A stretch of 20,105 nt of DNA from the NCBI GenBank assembly GCA_000310025.1, contig FN649739.1:3216751-3236855 (forward strand), read 5' to 3'. The stretch's first letter is position 1. Each line of letters starts with the position of its first letter. The notes beneath the pieces are model-generated. The model saw nothing but the letters and a program-made list of their open reading frames with translations, had not been told where the DNA came from and searched no databases. This document shows positions 7,930 to 19,800 of the stretch, piece by piece. Position numbers and translations under genes: made by a program. The stretch comes from Ectocarpus siliculosus. Taxonomy: Eukaryota; Sar; Phaeophyceae; Ectocarpales; Ectocarpaceae.

Positions 7930-10410
7930 TGCAAGACTAATAAATGGAGGGTACCCCATCGAGACCCCCTTCATAAACGAACACAAACCTACAGTCTGCA
8001 GGTTATTTTCCGTCAAGTAGGCTGTGGACAGTACTACATAACGTAGACAACGTGCTCGGACATCCCGATGATCGAACAAAAGGGCACCAACACTATTGTA
8101 GCCTGCGTCGCTCTCACAAGCAACGTGCATCTGCGCTCATCAACGTTGCTGCTGCTATTATAGCCCGATTTCATGACTCGGCCCATCTCGGTTCTTGTAT
8201 ACCGACTGATCGTTGGTGCTGACTTACTTGCAACATGGCAGTAGTTATTATGCGTTACCACTACTGTAGTCTACCAACGGGCGTAACTCAGCGTCACCTG
8301 TAGAAGTCGAAGCGGTCTTTCGAATGCGCGTGTAGGAGAGATCTCGATCACCCTGTTGCAAGAAACCTCTGTAGCTCGAACCGAGTGTTTTTGGCCGACG
8401 TATGCGTGTGTGAAGTGTGAGAGAGTAGGAGGAGGTGGCACAAGAGACGCGCCGAACCGTTACTTTCTTTTGGTCTTCTGTGACTATATCGATGAAGACT
8501 TGTATTTTCTTCGGCGAGGGGTCTTGGCTCACTTTTCACAACGCGCCCGCTCTGCCACACAACACGCAAGCACTCGCAACTTTGGATAAATAACAGCGAT
8601 CGAGAATCAAGGCACGACAACAAACTACATGCCCACACGGCGCCTGAACCGAAGCATCCGCTCTGGCGCACCCTCCCGTTTAGCGTATCTCAGCATCATC
8701 CCAAAACTGATCGTCGAAGAAACTTTTGTTGAGTCGGAGACAAACATGATCCAGGCAACCCACTCGACCGAAGCAGAGCCGATCACGACCATGGACAGCA
8801 GCAGCACACCTCCTCGGTGGGCGTGGGCAAACGACAAACACTCTTCAGGTGGGCCGTCTTCTCCACCTGCACCCGAAGGGTGGGTGTGAGACCATCTCCT
8901 TGTCGCGGCGATTCCAGCCGAGCCAGGCGGTGTAACTATGTAACTATGTACAGGGAGGATCGTTTTTCTGCTGTATTGTACAGTACCACGTTTTGTTCTT
9001 CTCGCGTTGTGCCAGTTGCTTCGGCTGTTGCTCATGAAAACAGCGGATGGAAGCACAACAACGAGGGTGTGTGGGTGCCCGACCCCGTCGGCAGGTGGTG
9101 TAGCTAACGCTGACCTGCTAGGTCCGTCGCGCCCTTCAGCTGAACTGCAACGCACAGGAAACATCAACTCCTCGCTTAAACCCGGTGTACGAATTTCGGT
9201 TCTTCTATGATGTACATCACATGTACCTGCTCGCGCGTTTGCATACGTGTCTCGCTCGTCGCACGCCCGCGGCACGTGCCCATCGCCAAACATGCATCGG
9301 AGCACAGCTACAGCATGAACGAGACGAAGCACCCCGACAGCGAAACGGTTTCCTATCCTATCGTACCAAAGTAGCCCCAGAGCCCCGTCGATTTTGAACA
9401 CCACGCACGGCCGTCGTGTTTTCTACCGCATGTAGGCCATGTCTTGATCCGTCGTTGCTTTCTCATCGTCTCTAAATATGCATAGGAGAAATAAAAAAAT
9501 GGAACGGAACTGGCAAAGACACTAGCGCCGGAGGCGGTTGTCGCTTCACCGGCACCATCCTGTTTTGCTCTCCGCACGTGTTTAAACAGCAGTCAGTCCC
9601 TCAGCCAACGTAGTCTGGAACCCTCTTGTCGCCGCACAGCACTGGTTTCCTGATACCTACTACAATATGGAGATGCTTCACCTCTCTCTTTGGTCTGTCC
9701 CCTGCAGAACGAGAGGCTTTTCGATGTCTATGGCTTGCGAGGACAAAAACGATCCTATACGTCAAACAAATCAAACTTTATCATACAATCGAACACGGAG
9801 ACGAGCCCTGATGATAGAACCGAGAGGAGGCGGGAAGGGAAGGGGAGTGATTAAGCAGCGTCGTCCACAGTCTAGCACGCCGGGTGGCAGTATTTTAGAA
9901 TCGGGCACAAGGATTTTTTCGCTGTTCGAGAAACTTTCTCAGCGGTGGGAGCTATTTTTTGGGCTGAGTATCGTATTACGTGTTTTAAGGTCTGCATGAC
10001 AGAGATAATTTACGCACGAGGTGTGTTGTTGCCCTTATTGTGAGGATTGAGGGACGTCTGTTGCTAGATGCAGGTCTTAGTACTTTGAGTCCGTTTAATA
10101 CTACCCATGACACGAAAAGGTTTGCCCATGGTATTGTATGAGATGAGCCCCGGTGGTGTTGCGGTGTCGAGATCGAAGCGCGTTCGAAAATATGAGCGGA
10201 AAACATCCAACGCAAGCCTGCATCAACTGGCGGTTAACCCCGCGATGTCGCGAGATGTTTTTCAGTCTGTTCACGTTGTTCCCAAAGTGTGGCATTGTGG
10301 ACGTTGAATTTCTACGAAATCGGAGTGTTCCAAACCACTCTCAACCATGTCTGCGGTACCATAAAAAAAGCTCGGCTTGTTTCATCCTACCCTGCGTAAA
10401 TTAGGTCAAA
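7930..10410. other. Long stretch without a supported gene
   Basis: Several open frames exist, including a minus-strand frame of 259 codons (9404-8625) and minus-strand segments near 8248-8532 (SQDPSPKKIQVFIDIVTEDQ) that look weakly coding. None has a recognised domain, consistent codon bias over its length, or a phase-consistent splice chain. Short local duplications occur (TGTAACTA twice near 8931). It may contain 5' exons of the minus-strand gene at 7320-7783, but I cannot define them. Confidence 0.4.
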
Positions 10411-10463
10411 GCTAAAGGTGGACCGATGCACGCCAAATCGTCTTGACGAACTTACGCATCCCT

Positions 10464-10937
10464 ATGCCCGCCCCCCGCCGACTTCGTTCATCTGCCGATT
10501 TTCTCGTCCAATCAGGGCCCGGGGACAGAACGTACGTGGTCATGAAACCGACTACACTCCACCCTCCCGGCTCCACCCCGACGGTATTTCCCGGCCTCAC
10601 CACCACCGACGGCGGCCGCGGCGGTGGCGGCGCCTCCCCCTTGGCGATGTCGCTCGGCTTTCGGCTGCGAAATCACCCTCACCTCCGCCGATTCCATGGC
10701 GACGGGTCCGGCGGCGGCGAGGCCACCAACTCCTTCCTCGATAACGTCAGGGAGGCGATCGTGGACAAGGCGCGGGAAGTCCGCGACGCCATCGGCACGA
10801 AGAAGTACGACGAGCTCACGCTTTTCAAGAGGAAGGGGCAGCCCACGGTTCACGTGCCCACCGGCCGCGTTGTTGCCGAGAGGGCGTGGGCCGAGCTCGA
10901 CGCCCGCCGGACCGTGCGGTTCAGCCCGAGGATAGGG
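10464..10937 (+). CDS. Exon 1 of the hypothetical coiled-coil gene
   Basis: 158 codons ending after PRIG, directly before a GTAAGC donor. Third positions are dominated by C and G from 10542 onward. Two CCAAT-like or GC-rich tracts (CCAATCAG at 10509 and GGCGGCCGCGGCGG near 10611) lie inside it, which leaves room for a later true start at 10647. Confidence 0.6.
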
Positions 10938-12073
10938 GTAAGCCGGCTTGAATTTGTTGCTGCCGCCTTTCCAATACCGAAAAGGGTTCCGTTCTTTGCT
11001 CAGTGTATTTTAAAACCGGCGGCGCCGCTCCTACTGACGAGGACTCCTTCCGTGGTCACAGGTCGACCACAGGCCAAACGTAACGCAGCATCAGATGAAG
11101 CATGAAACCCTTCGTACAACCTAGAAAGGGCCCAGAGAATAGTCACGATAAATAATAGTTCGAGTTAGTAATTTGTTGTTCATGCTCATTCTCAGCAAGT
11201 GCATGTGTTTGGGGTTTCCCCCGATGGATCTTTAGAGGCGTTTCGCTCATGGCGTCCCGACTCGGAGATAATTTGAAAATCGCAGCTGCATCGTTCGTGG
11301 CTGAGGCATGTGGCCCTCCCAAACAGAAAAGTAGTATCCCCAGGTGATAGATACACTTCTAGATGCCAAATAAAAACATCACGTAGGCCAAGTGGCGAAA
11401 TAGCGTTTCATAATATATTTCGGGAAGGCGTACGTAGAAGCCAGCTTGTAAGCACCTGACAAAAAATCACATACAGCGTCTGTCGCACAGCAAACGAACG
11501 ACACTCCGGTGTCTTCAGGCGAAGGGTTGATGCTCGTCTAAACAAGGAACCAATCCTGACCTGCCCAAGCTTCACTCTCTCTTGCCACCTGTCCTGCTCT
11601 CTTCCGCCGCCCAGGCGGTCCTGGTGCCAACCCGGAAGGAAACCTTCCCCAAGCCCGCCGACGTGGCGGCTAGCTTCGTCACGGCCGAGGAACGTGCCGG
11701 GGCAGAGAAAGAAATTTCACCGACAGGATCAGGTAGATCGGAGTGGCAAGCGCTCTTGTTGGAGACTCGCCACGAGGCCAGGGAGAGGCAAGAAACACAG
11801 GCTCAGCTTCAGCGAGAGCGGGACCAAGAAGAGGAGCAGCGGCACGAATGCCAGCAACCGAGAAAGCTTGCACAGAAAGAACGCCCCCGCAACGTGTTCG
11901 AGGCGCTCTTCCTTCAACGGCGAAACACGGCCAACAGCAACGACGAGGTCGACGGGCCGAGACATGGGGGCTTTGGCGTGAGGCGGCCGTTGGGGGAAGG
12001 TAGAAAGAAAGTCCACCATGTATCCGACCCCTCCCTCGTCGGCTCCAACGCAGAAGGGAGGACTGCCGGGTAA
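10464..12073 (+). CDS. Two-exon hypothetical gene, coiled-coil protein
   Basis: Exon 1 is 10464-10937 and exon 2 is 11615-12073 (TAA). The intron (10938-11614) has a GTAAGC donor and a pyrimidine-rich acceptor ending CAG, and the junction is phase 0. The product is 310 aa. The start is the first ATG after an in-frame stop at 10413. ATGs at 10542 and 10647 are alternatives, and the last gives a basic, presequence-like N-terminus (MSLGFRLRNHPHLRRF). Residues 62-92 are basic and Gly-rich, then comes a helical segment FLDNVREAIVDKAREVRDAI. RTVRFSPRIGAVLVPTRKE straddles the junction, and RTVRF fits the RVxF protein phosphatase 1 docking pattern (weak evidence). Residues about 201-247 are Glu/Gln/Arg-rich and probably coiled coil, and the C-terminus is Gly/Arg-rich. 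Codons are strongly G/C-ending, which supports real coding. I recognise no family or function. Confidence 0.65.
11615..12073 (+). CDS. Exon 2 of the hypothetical coiled-coil gene
   Basis: 152 codons plus TAA, starting AVLVPTRKETFPKPADVA and containing the coiled-coil-like EWQALLLETRHEARERQETQ region. It follows a tract of CT-rich sequence ending CCCAG. The A/T-rich sequence after the stop (to about 12165) is likely 3' UTR. Confidence 0.65.
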   Translation, partial: AVLVPTRKETFPKPADVAASFVTAEERAGAEKEISPTGSGRSEWQALLLETRHEARERQETQAQLQRERDQEEEQRHECQQPRKLAQKERPRNVFEALFLQRRNTANSNDEVDGPRHGGFGVRRPLGEGRKKVHHVSDPSLVGSNAEGRTAG

Positions 12074-12659
12074 CGTGTTTGGAGCGCCAAGGGAGCGCCT
12101 TGCCATGTACTACAGTACTAGTATTTATTGTGCTTCGTGCCTAAATAAGTAAATATTTTTCTTGGTGGACATGGCGCGTGTTCGCCCGGTAAAACGTACG
12201 AAAGGAAGAATTGCGGCAGTGCCTCGCCGGATTCTCTCTGATCTCACAGGAACAGCTATAAAAGTTGTTTGTTCGTCTCACGTTTCGGGGGATATGTAGG
12301 TCACACAGGAGTTTTTTCTACATCGCCCGTTTCCTCTGGCTGTTTCGGCTTTTATCGTTTCAGTATTTTTTTTGGAGTAGCTTCGCTTCGGGCATAACTA
12401 CTTCGCTTCGCTGCATGTTCATTGGTTTAAGTTCTTGTGAGTTTCCAGATTTCCATCATCCAAAGCCACACGTGTCTGAACGGTAGTATGTACTACTGTA
12501 CAGTAGAGCGACAGTTTTGGCCATCGTCGCGCAAACCTCTGTGGCGGAGATGTTTGTAATTTGTAGAGTTGCTCATTGTACGGAAACGCTATGTGTCACT
12601 TGCTGTTGAAATGGTGTGTTGCACCAGAGGCTATGTTGGCGCTCTACTTCTGTTGAACT
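12074..12659. other. Intergenic, no supported feature
   Basis: A/T-richer sequence, probably the 3' flank of the upstream gene. It contains the 12-bp palindrome TACTGTACAGTA at 12494, also seen at 5101. No coding or RNA gene is evident. Confidence 0.5.
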
Positions 12660-13345
12660 CGCGATTTTCTGCGGATGAAACAACCGCTGAGATCATGATG
12701 CCGTATCCAGCGCAGGCGCAACGTGTTTTGCGGTAGTTGCATCATCTACCTAAATAGTAGATTCCAGTCTCACCGAGCAACCTGTAGCCGTCGTTGTCTT
12801 GAACGGCGTAGATGTGCATTGCGAGGGAAACCGAGGACCCTGTTACCGTATAATGATGAAGCCATTCACCTCAAGGGGAATTCTTCTGTAAAACTCCGGA
12901 TCGCAGCTCTTCAGTTCAGTGGGGGTTCTCTTCTTCAATCGTTTTCCCGGAGTTATCCGTCCCGAGTCTGCATGACTTCGATGTAAATGTTGATCTCTGC
13001 TGTGAGTTTTTTTCCAAGGAATATTCTTTGTTATACACGCGTTTTGAATCATGTCTGGACCCGCGTGTTTCTCCCGATGAAGCACCGCGGATATCATGAT
13101 GGCATATCCCGGGCAGACGCCATCTTTTATTTTTATGCGGCTTGGGCAGGCGGTGTTTTACTTCGTGGCGCATCGTACAACGGATTCCAGTCTCAACGAG
13201 CAGTCTAGCCGCCAACCCGCCGCCTTCAAGAGGTGCATCGCGAGGGACTTAGGGGTCCCTACCATTGTAAAAGCATGAAGCAATTTGCCTCAAGGGAAAT
13301 TCTATGAAAAACTCTCTAGATCGGAGCTCTTCAGTTCAAACTTCA
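12660..13345 (+). repeat. Old direct duplication of about 0.3 kb
   Basis: Copy 1 spans about 12672-12925 and copy 2 about 13074-13345. Shared landmarks in the same order are GATGAAxCA followed by ATCATGATG, GATTCCAGTCTCA(C/A)CGAGCA, GTGCAT(T/C)GCGAGGGA, GCCTCAAG(G)GGAAATTCT-like, and GGATCG(C/G)AGCTCTTCAGTTCA. Copies differ by many substitutions and indels. No gene is evident in either. Copy 2 ends just before the 5' region of the plastid-protein gene. Confidence 0.65.
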
Positions 13346-13733
13346 AACAGGGAGTCGTCCTTAGAAGCACGCGCCCTGCTCCTGCGAAGCACGCGCCCTC
13401 TCCCCGTCGACGAACACCTCAACATCTCCCACTGTCCACGCCAAACTCTTCGCCGTTGACCGACACACAGCGTTGACCTGCGCGAACGAGCGATCGCTTT
13501 CAGGTCTCCTTCGTAATCCTTGCTGTCGACCTGTCGGCGCATAGTGCGTAACGCGTAACGTTCGACGGAGGAAACGTCTCGAGAACCATTGGAAACCCCG
13601 TTCCCGGTGTCCCAGTCTGCAGTCCCCCTGGCTCTGGTCGCCAAAACCTGGAGTCAAACAGCAGTAGCAGCAGCCAAACGCACGCCAGACGCCGAAGCTC
13701 GGAATAGCTTTGCTCTATTCACCGTGGCTAGAA

Positions 13734-13834
13734 ATGCCTACCAGCGGGCGGATATTAGCCCTTCTGTCGATGGTGGTGGTGTTGGTGCCGCTGGTGGATG
13801 CTTTTGCCTTGGGCTCTTCGGCGGGGTGGCACAC
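13734..13834 (+). CDS. Exon 1: signal peptide and ASAFAP-like cleavage motif
   Basis: Encodes MPTSGRILALLSMVVVLVPL followed by VDA|FALGSSAGWH. A short N-region with one Arg, a 16-residue hydrophobic core, and a cleavage site with Phe at +1 form the signal typical of proteins imported into four-membrane red-type plastids. It ends with two bases of a Thr codon before a perfect GTGAGT donor. Confidence 0.85.
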
Positions 13835-16800
13835 GTGAGTATTCTCCTTGATGTACTTTTTGAAGGAAATGATGACACCGATGATGTCAATCTGAATCGA
13901 ACGAACGTGCGCAGCTACAACACTACTGTTGTGAATTCTGTGAAGCGCACTGTGATGCACGATGTAAAATCGGGATGACGAACAATAGGTAGACGTTGTT
14001 GCAGCCGTAGTAGAAGGCCACGCGATGCAATCCGCAGAGTAGATGAAGTACGGACTCCGAAAACATGTGTCATACGTGTACAACAATCTGACATCTGACA
14101 CGATCTGACGCAGTAGATATGTCATCCGCTAAACAGCCAAACCGCCGTCGAGCCAACCGTCACACCAACCGTATTCCCCCCAGAGAGTCTCTTTGTGGGC
14201 CCTGTGCTTGCTTTCCACAAGCTTGCATTGTTTGTTGTGTGACAACAGATATGCGTCGTGTACGGCAGCAGCAGTAGTCTCTCCGCTTACTGACAGCTCA
14301 TGCTGCCCTCGCAGCCCTGGTCGAGCGAGGCAAACTGTTGTTGCCTTGAGGTACAGCAGTATATACAAGCGTCGCGGCACCAGCAGACGATCTGTTCCAG
14401 CTGGAAGGAGCCCACCTTGGTTTGTCTAGCAGTCGGGTTGTCGGGTTTTGTCCATCTTTTCTGCTCGCGCTCCCGTGTTCTCTCCCACTGTTGTACTTGT
14501 ATGCATACAGGAGTGTACAGCCACAGCTACAACAGCAGCGCACACACAACATAACCGTGTAGGTGACATAAGATATCACAACCCCTGGGCCGATTTTCAA
14601 AGGTCGACTTCTCTACAACAGAAAGAGTGGAGGCGACGAAAATGGTGGTGTTCAAGCCGTCTCGTCGAGAGCTGTCTGAAGACATGTCATGTCATTTATG
14701 TATCCTCTTCGTCGTGGACTAATCGAGCTTTGAAGATCAGTCCAGGGGGTGTGGTATCTTGTGTCACGTACGGTAGACAGTTGGGCCCCAGCCCCCCAGC
14801 CCCCCACACCGAATTAATATTCTGCGGTTTGCATGCCTCAACTCGGTGGCAAGAGGGCTGTGACCTTGTCGCGCATCCCCTTCCGTACCATGCGAACATT
14901 GTTAATAGGCCAGTTGTCATGAACGAGCGCTTTCTCCGAAGTTCTCGTCCTAGTTTTTCGTCCCATTTAATATTGTCGCCGCATACAGTATGCAACCTCT
15001 CGATATTTGATTGACGAACCTGCTGGGGTTACACCGGCGAAAGTTCTAACTCTAGATTATTTTTGGTGTTTTCGACATATCTCGCTTCAACTTTTAACGC
15101 TAGAAGCGCACCGCAGTCCTATCGTCCTGTCGTTACTTTGTTGGTTTGCTCACGACCACACGCTCTCCACCTCAGTTATTGACTGCGATCACCACATACA
15201 GAGAGATTCGAACCCGAATCCAGAGAGCGAAGAAGGTCATGCTTACCAACTGACCCAATCACAGGGCGACCATATCGAGTAAGTACGACGTACCCAGCAG
15301 CCTGCTGTTCAGCCCTCGTATGGTGAGGTGTAACCGTTTCATGTGCAACAACTTTGGGGGAAACAACTTCGACGGGATTTTTGTCCGACGCTCGGTTGTT
15401 CAACCAGGGGGGCGAACGCCTGACGACCCAGCTTCATTGAAATGAACAGTCGATGGTTATTACCCCAGCGCCGCTGTGTTCGATGCTGGCACGTTTGGTT
15501 CCTCGTATTGCTCCGTATGGAGCATTGAAAATCGGTGGGGGTGAATCAGAACTAGGACACGAATTACGTTTGTTTTTCAAGCTGAACAGGATCTGTTAGA
15601 GTTCCGTGCGTGGAACCAGTTCTGACAGTGACCAACGGACAACTTTATCATTTGTTTTTTCAGGATGGCACTTGAAACACCAAAATCAACGATGTCCATG
15701 CGCAAGCAGGAGAAGAACAAGTATGAATGATTCTTGTATTTTCGTTTGTTCGGCGTGTTCACGACAACTGCTGCATTTCACCGAACACATCCACAACCGG
15801 TCGTGGTGATCAAGCAGGCACGCAGTTGCAAGACCAGCGACCAGATCTACGAGATCTCTGACGACGATGATGATGGCGAAAAAGAACCGGAGAGAACGAC
15901 GATACGCCGAGGCGAAGAACAAGAAGTCCTCGGGTTCCAAGCAACAACCGTCGGGGGCAACGTCTAACGCGAAGTGGCTGCAGGTGCTGCCTTATTCTGT
16001 CTTTTTTGCTTGCTTGTTGTTTGTTTGTTGTTGTTGTTGTTGTTGTTGTTGATCTGTTGGTTGCCGCCGCTTCTGCAATTAGGGTTGTGGTGGTGGTGGT
16101 GGTAGTGGTTGTTGTCGTTTTTTTTGTGCATGCTGTACCCACGATGCCTTTGCTGCACCAGCCAAGCCTTGTTGGACGTAGGTGCTTCCTGTGAAGTAGG
16201 CAGACCATTTCACCACCACGACCACGACCATCATCATCACCGGGTCAACACATACCCTGGATGAGAAGGAGCCAATAAGCATTCATACCTACAGCAAACA
16301 ACGAACAGACACAATGGCGCCAAGTTCGTTTTTTCTCGGTGGTATTGTCAGCCCGACGCGTGATGCTGCTGCCTTTGGGTCTACCTTCGTCTTTTTTGTC
16401 GTGCAGGTTCTCGACAGCACCTCCGAGCTGGAGCCCGGCAGTGTGAAGGTAAGGGGCAAGCGGTGATGTGCGTGCTCCCCCCGGCAAATCACTTGGGCGG
16501 GAATCGCGCGAACCTCTTGACACCATCGTCCTCTGTGCGTACATGATGTCTTTTGTGGGACGCTTGGGCGCTACCAGGTAGCAGGAGAGAGAAGAGGGGT
16601 GACGTCGTGTTGAAGAAAGAATGGTTTGAGACGCAACGGATTATTCTCTGTTATTCGGCGTCCCATGTCGATTCCTCTCGCACCTGCCCACCGTTCTTCA
16701 ACTTCTCTCGCTCGGTTTTCGTCCGGGAGGTGAACCGGAATGAAACTCCCTACCAAGCGCCGGCCGCTCGCCACCTCTCATGACCGGGTGACCGACGAAT

Positions 16801-19800
16801 CAACCGACGTGCCGCCTTGTACCGCCCCCCCCCAAAAAAAAAAGAAATATCGCACGCGGACAGGCGCTCTAGCTGACGGCCGATTTCTGTTACCTCGTGG
16901 GTCTTCGTTCTGCAATGACTTGTCATTGAGGAAAACAGGTTGTGTCAGGAAAATACAAGGGCGAGGACAGAGTGTTCACCCTTGCCGCCTACGGCGGGAC
17001 GTACTACGCGGTCAGCGAAGCCTGCGGGCGCTGCAAGTTTCCGTTGGTGAGCAGGAGATCGCCTGAGAGGTTTATTGACGGAGCCATGAGAAGTCGCATG
17101 GCACCCGTGTTTCTTTCTATTGGAAGTTTGAAAATCTGATATCTATATTCATAATTCGCACAGCAGTGGCACACCCGTGCTTCAGTGTGTTGGAAGTTCA
17201 AAATCAAATTCGTTTTGCGGAAGAAGATGGTATGTTTTCAGCGCGTTCCAATGTTTCTTTCCGCTGCGCCCATGGGACCATCTCTGCCGTCGTCGCTGTG
17301 CTGCTCCTCACTGAGGTGGCGGACGACGAGCACAGAGACACAGGATCTCTCACACATGAATCCTTTTCTTCCGTCACCCAAGAAGAAGACATTTTCACGT
17401 ATTCGCTCCGCTTTTTTTCTGGAGGAAAGCTGCGGGAGGAAAGCCCGTGGCAATGCCGCAATACGCCAACCCCCCCCCACGGCTGTCAAAAGGACCAGCT
17501 TGACATGTTTGGTGTGGGCAATGAAAGAACGTAGCCGCCCATCACTTGGGTGAAAAAAATGGGTAGAGCTGTTGTACCTGGTTGAAAACAAATTTGGATC
17601 ACTATCGGAACGCAACAGATGTGATAATGAACACTCAATAGCAATAGAAAAATTGGCAGCGGTGGAATCAGCGAGGCCAGCCCACGTGCCGCGTGAAATT
17701 CCTCCAATTTCTCCCCAAAACAAACGGGCAAGTCGAAACTTGAGCTCGTTGGTGTGGGTCGTGATGCACCGAAACCTCTGCCGCTTTGCCATGTTGCGTT
17801 TGATCTGTCTTGATCGAGCTTGCATAGGTTTGGATAGCCATTACAATCACAGCTCTTGCGAAACTACGCCATCCCTATGAGATATCCTGAAGGGATGGGC
17901 TTCCATGATTTCTTCGTCGATCAGTGTTAGGAGTTTAGATTGCGCCGCATTTGTCTGTTGGCCGGGTACACGAAACCCAAATTTTGCAACGCCTGACAGT
18001 TTTCCATCAAATGTCTGGAGTTTACAACGGCGGACACCCTTGCGCGGAAAGAGATCGGGCACCTCGCCACAGAGCAGAGTCAACCACGGACGAGACTTGA
18101 CAGCTGCTACTTATTGGTGATACCAAAGCATGTCATCCACTTGGGGGGTCGCGATTCGACAATCCCCAACAGAGATCGGTGTCGTCAAATATGATAAAAG
18201 AAAATGAAGCAAGTGAGATTCTGCGTAGAACGCAGGAGCAACAGGAAGTTCAAATATCCCGCCGCCACGCGACACCGCAACAGGCCCACAACTCTCTGGG
18301 TTAGATAAAACCCGCGATGGGCAAATCTCTGAGTACTCCATCCGCAGACCTCCATCTAGAGTTATGGCCGGTGCCGTAGAAATCCCACATCCTTGGCTTA
18401 TTGTATCACCCGCAGTTCTCAGTCCAAAGAAATTTCCCCAGCACGGCCACGCCGTCAAGTGCACAGGTTTTTCGATAAGGTTGGACCGGTTGAAGCTCTG
18501 GGCAGGTCGGCCGTCGGGGCGCTATAATACACCCGCACCGACAAAGGACGACGTGAAATCACCTCTAATACCACTGCTGTGTACGTACAGGCACGCGTCG
18601 TGCTTTTTCGATTGCGATGTTGGGCTGTGTGGGCTGCAGAGACGCGTTGTGGAAGGTCTGCCCTGACCCATGACTGTGGGGGGGGGGGGGTTGCGTAGGA
18701 GGTATCCCCGCTATAGAGGGACGCCTTGTTCTCTCTTTTCGCATCATGCTAAATACATATCTCAACACAACTACACTTTTGGACCAAAGAAGTCGCACGC
18801 AGCCAGCACCCACATGTTCTTCACACCAAACGATAGCTGAGCACCATAGCTGCTCGTCCCTGCATTCACTACTCCAAACGGTGGCCTACAGCGTTCGCGA
18901 GATCGATACCCAGTGCAAAAAAAAAACGCGGCGCAATCTAAACTCCTAACACTGTGAGGACTTGTTCTGGAGGTTAGAACACAGGTGAAAGAAGATTGAA
19001 TCCAACGCATGTACACTAGCGCGCTCGTCGCCATGAGAATGGTATAGCTGGCATTGACATTTTGGCCCAATGATGCATACGTGGCGTTGCAATTGCTTGC
19101 TACGGCTGTCGCTGCTTCCGCTCGTCCCTGGGCAGATCAACGGCAAGGTGAAGCTGTTGACGGGGGGGGGGAAGGCGGAGGACGTGAAGCCGGGGGTGGA
19201 GCAGGACCCAGAGGCGGAAATTGCGATCGCGTGCCCCCTGTGCGGAGCGATGTTCAACTTGAGAACAGGTGACCCGCTTGTCGGAGATGGTGCTATTTAC
19301 TACTGGAGAGTTTCTCTTTTTGTTCGTTTCGTCCCTTCTACCATCGCGCCCAGTCTGTTCACCTTTCAGTCTCTACGTGGTTGGCGTGCTAGTCTGGGTT
19401 GCACAGGATGAAGGTCACACATGGAGAGGTTTTTCTGTTCTTCTGCCCCACCGTCCTTGTGCGGTGCCTTTGTTTCGATAGCGATGGTAAGGCATTGTGT
19501 AGCGCGGCCTACCAGTCGCGTGTGAGCATGGCAAGGCATGGATGACGCGGCTCGTGGAATGATGGATGGTTTTTCCCTTCTGGTTGGTTACGTAGTAGAG
19601 CAGACGTAGCAGAAAACTTACACATCACGTCTCCGAAAACTGCAAATGTGATGAAAAGATAACGACGGAAACACACCACCGTAACTGAACAGCACCTGAT
19701 TGTAGCCGGACCACGCCGCATAATGCAGAGCACCGCAGTATTCTAGTAGAGCACACGGCGAAGCTGCCATTCTACCAGATTTATTTTGTGTTGTGTTGAT

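Noticed and set aside
8625-9404. 259-codon minus-strand ORF
   Set aside because: It is the longest ORF, but codon bias is uneven, no domain is recognised, the opposite strand is partly open too, and one chance ORF near this size is plausible in 20 kb with six frames.
5101-12505. 12-bp palindrome TACTGTACAGTA at 5101 and 12494
   Set aside because: Two copies of a 12-mer in 20 kb are expected by chance, and there is no shared context.
13770-13834. Alternative start of the Rieske-like protein at the second ATG
   Set aside because: It would remove the basic N-region of the signal peptide. The first ATG after the in-frame stop, at 13734, gives a better signal.
14448-15014. 188-codon plus-strand ORF inside intron 1
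   Set aside because: It runs through the inverted-repeat element and has no coding-like codon bias or domain.
17238-17825. 195-codon minus-strand ORF inside intron 5
   Set aside because: It overlaps other open frames on the plus strand, has no recognised domain or splice sites, and lies in an intron of a well-supported gene.
19269-19411. Read-through of exon 6 past 19268 (GDPLVGDGAIYYW...)
   Set aside because: The extension turns into Phe/Ser/Val-rich intron-like sequence, while splicing to 19819 gives the expected Rieske continuation.
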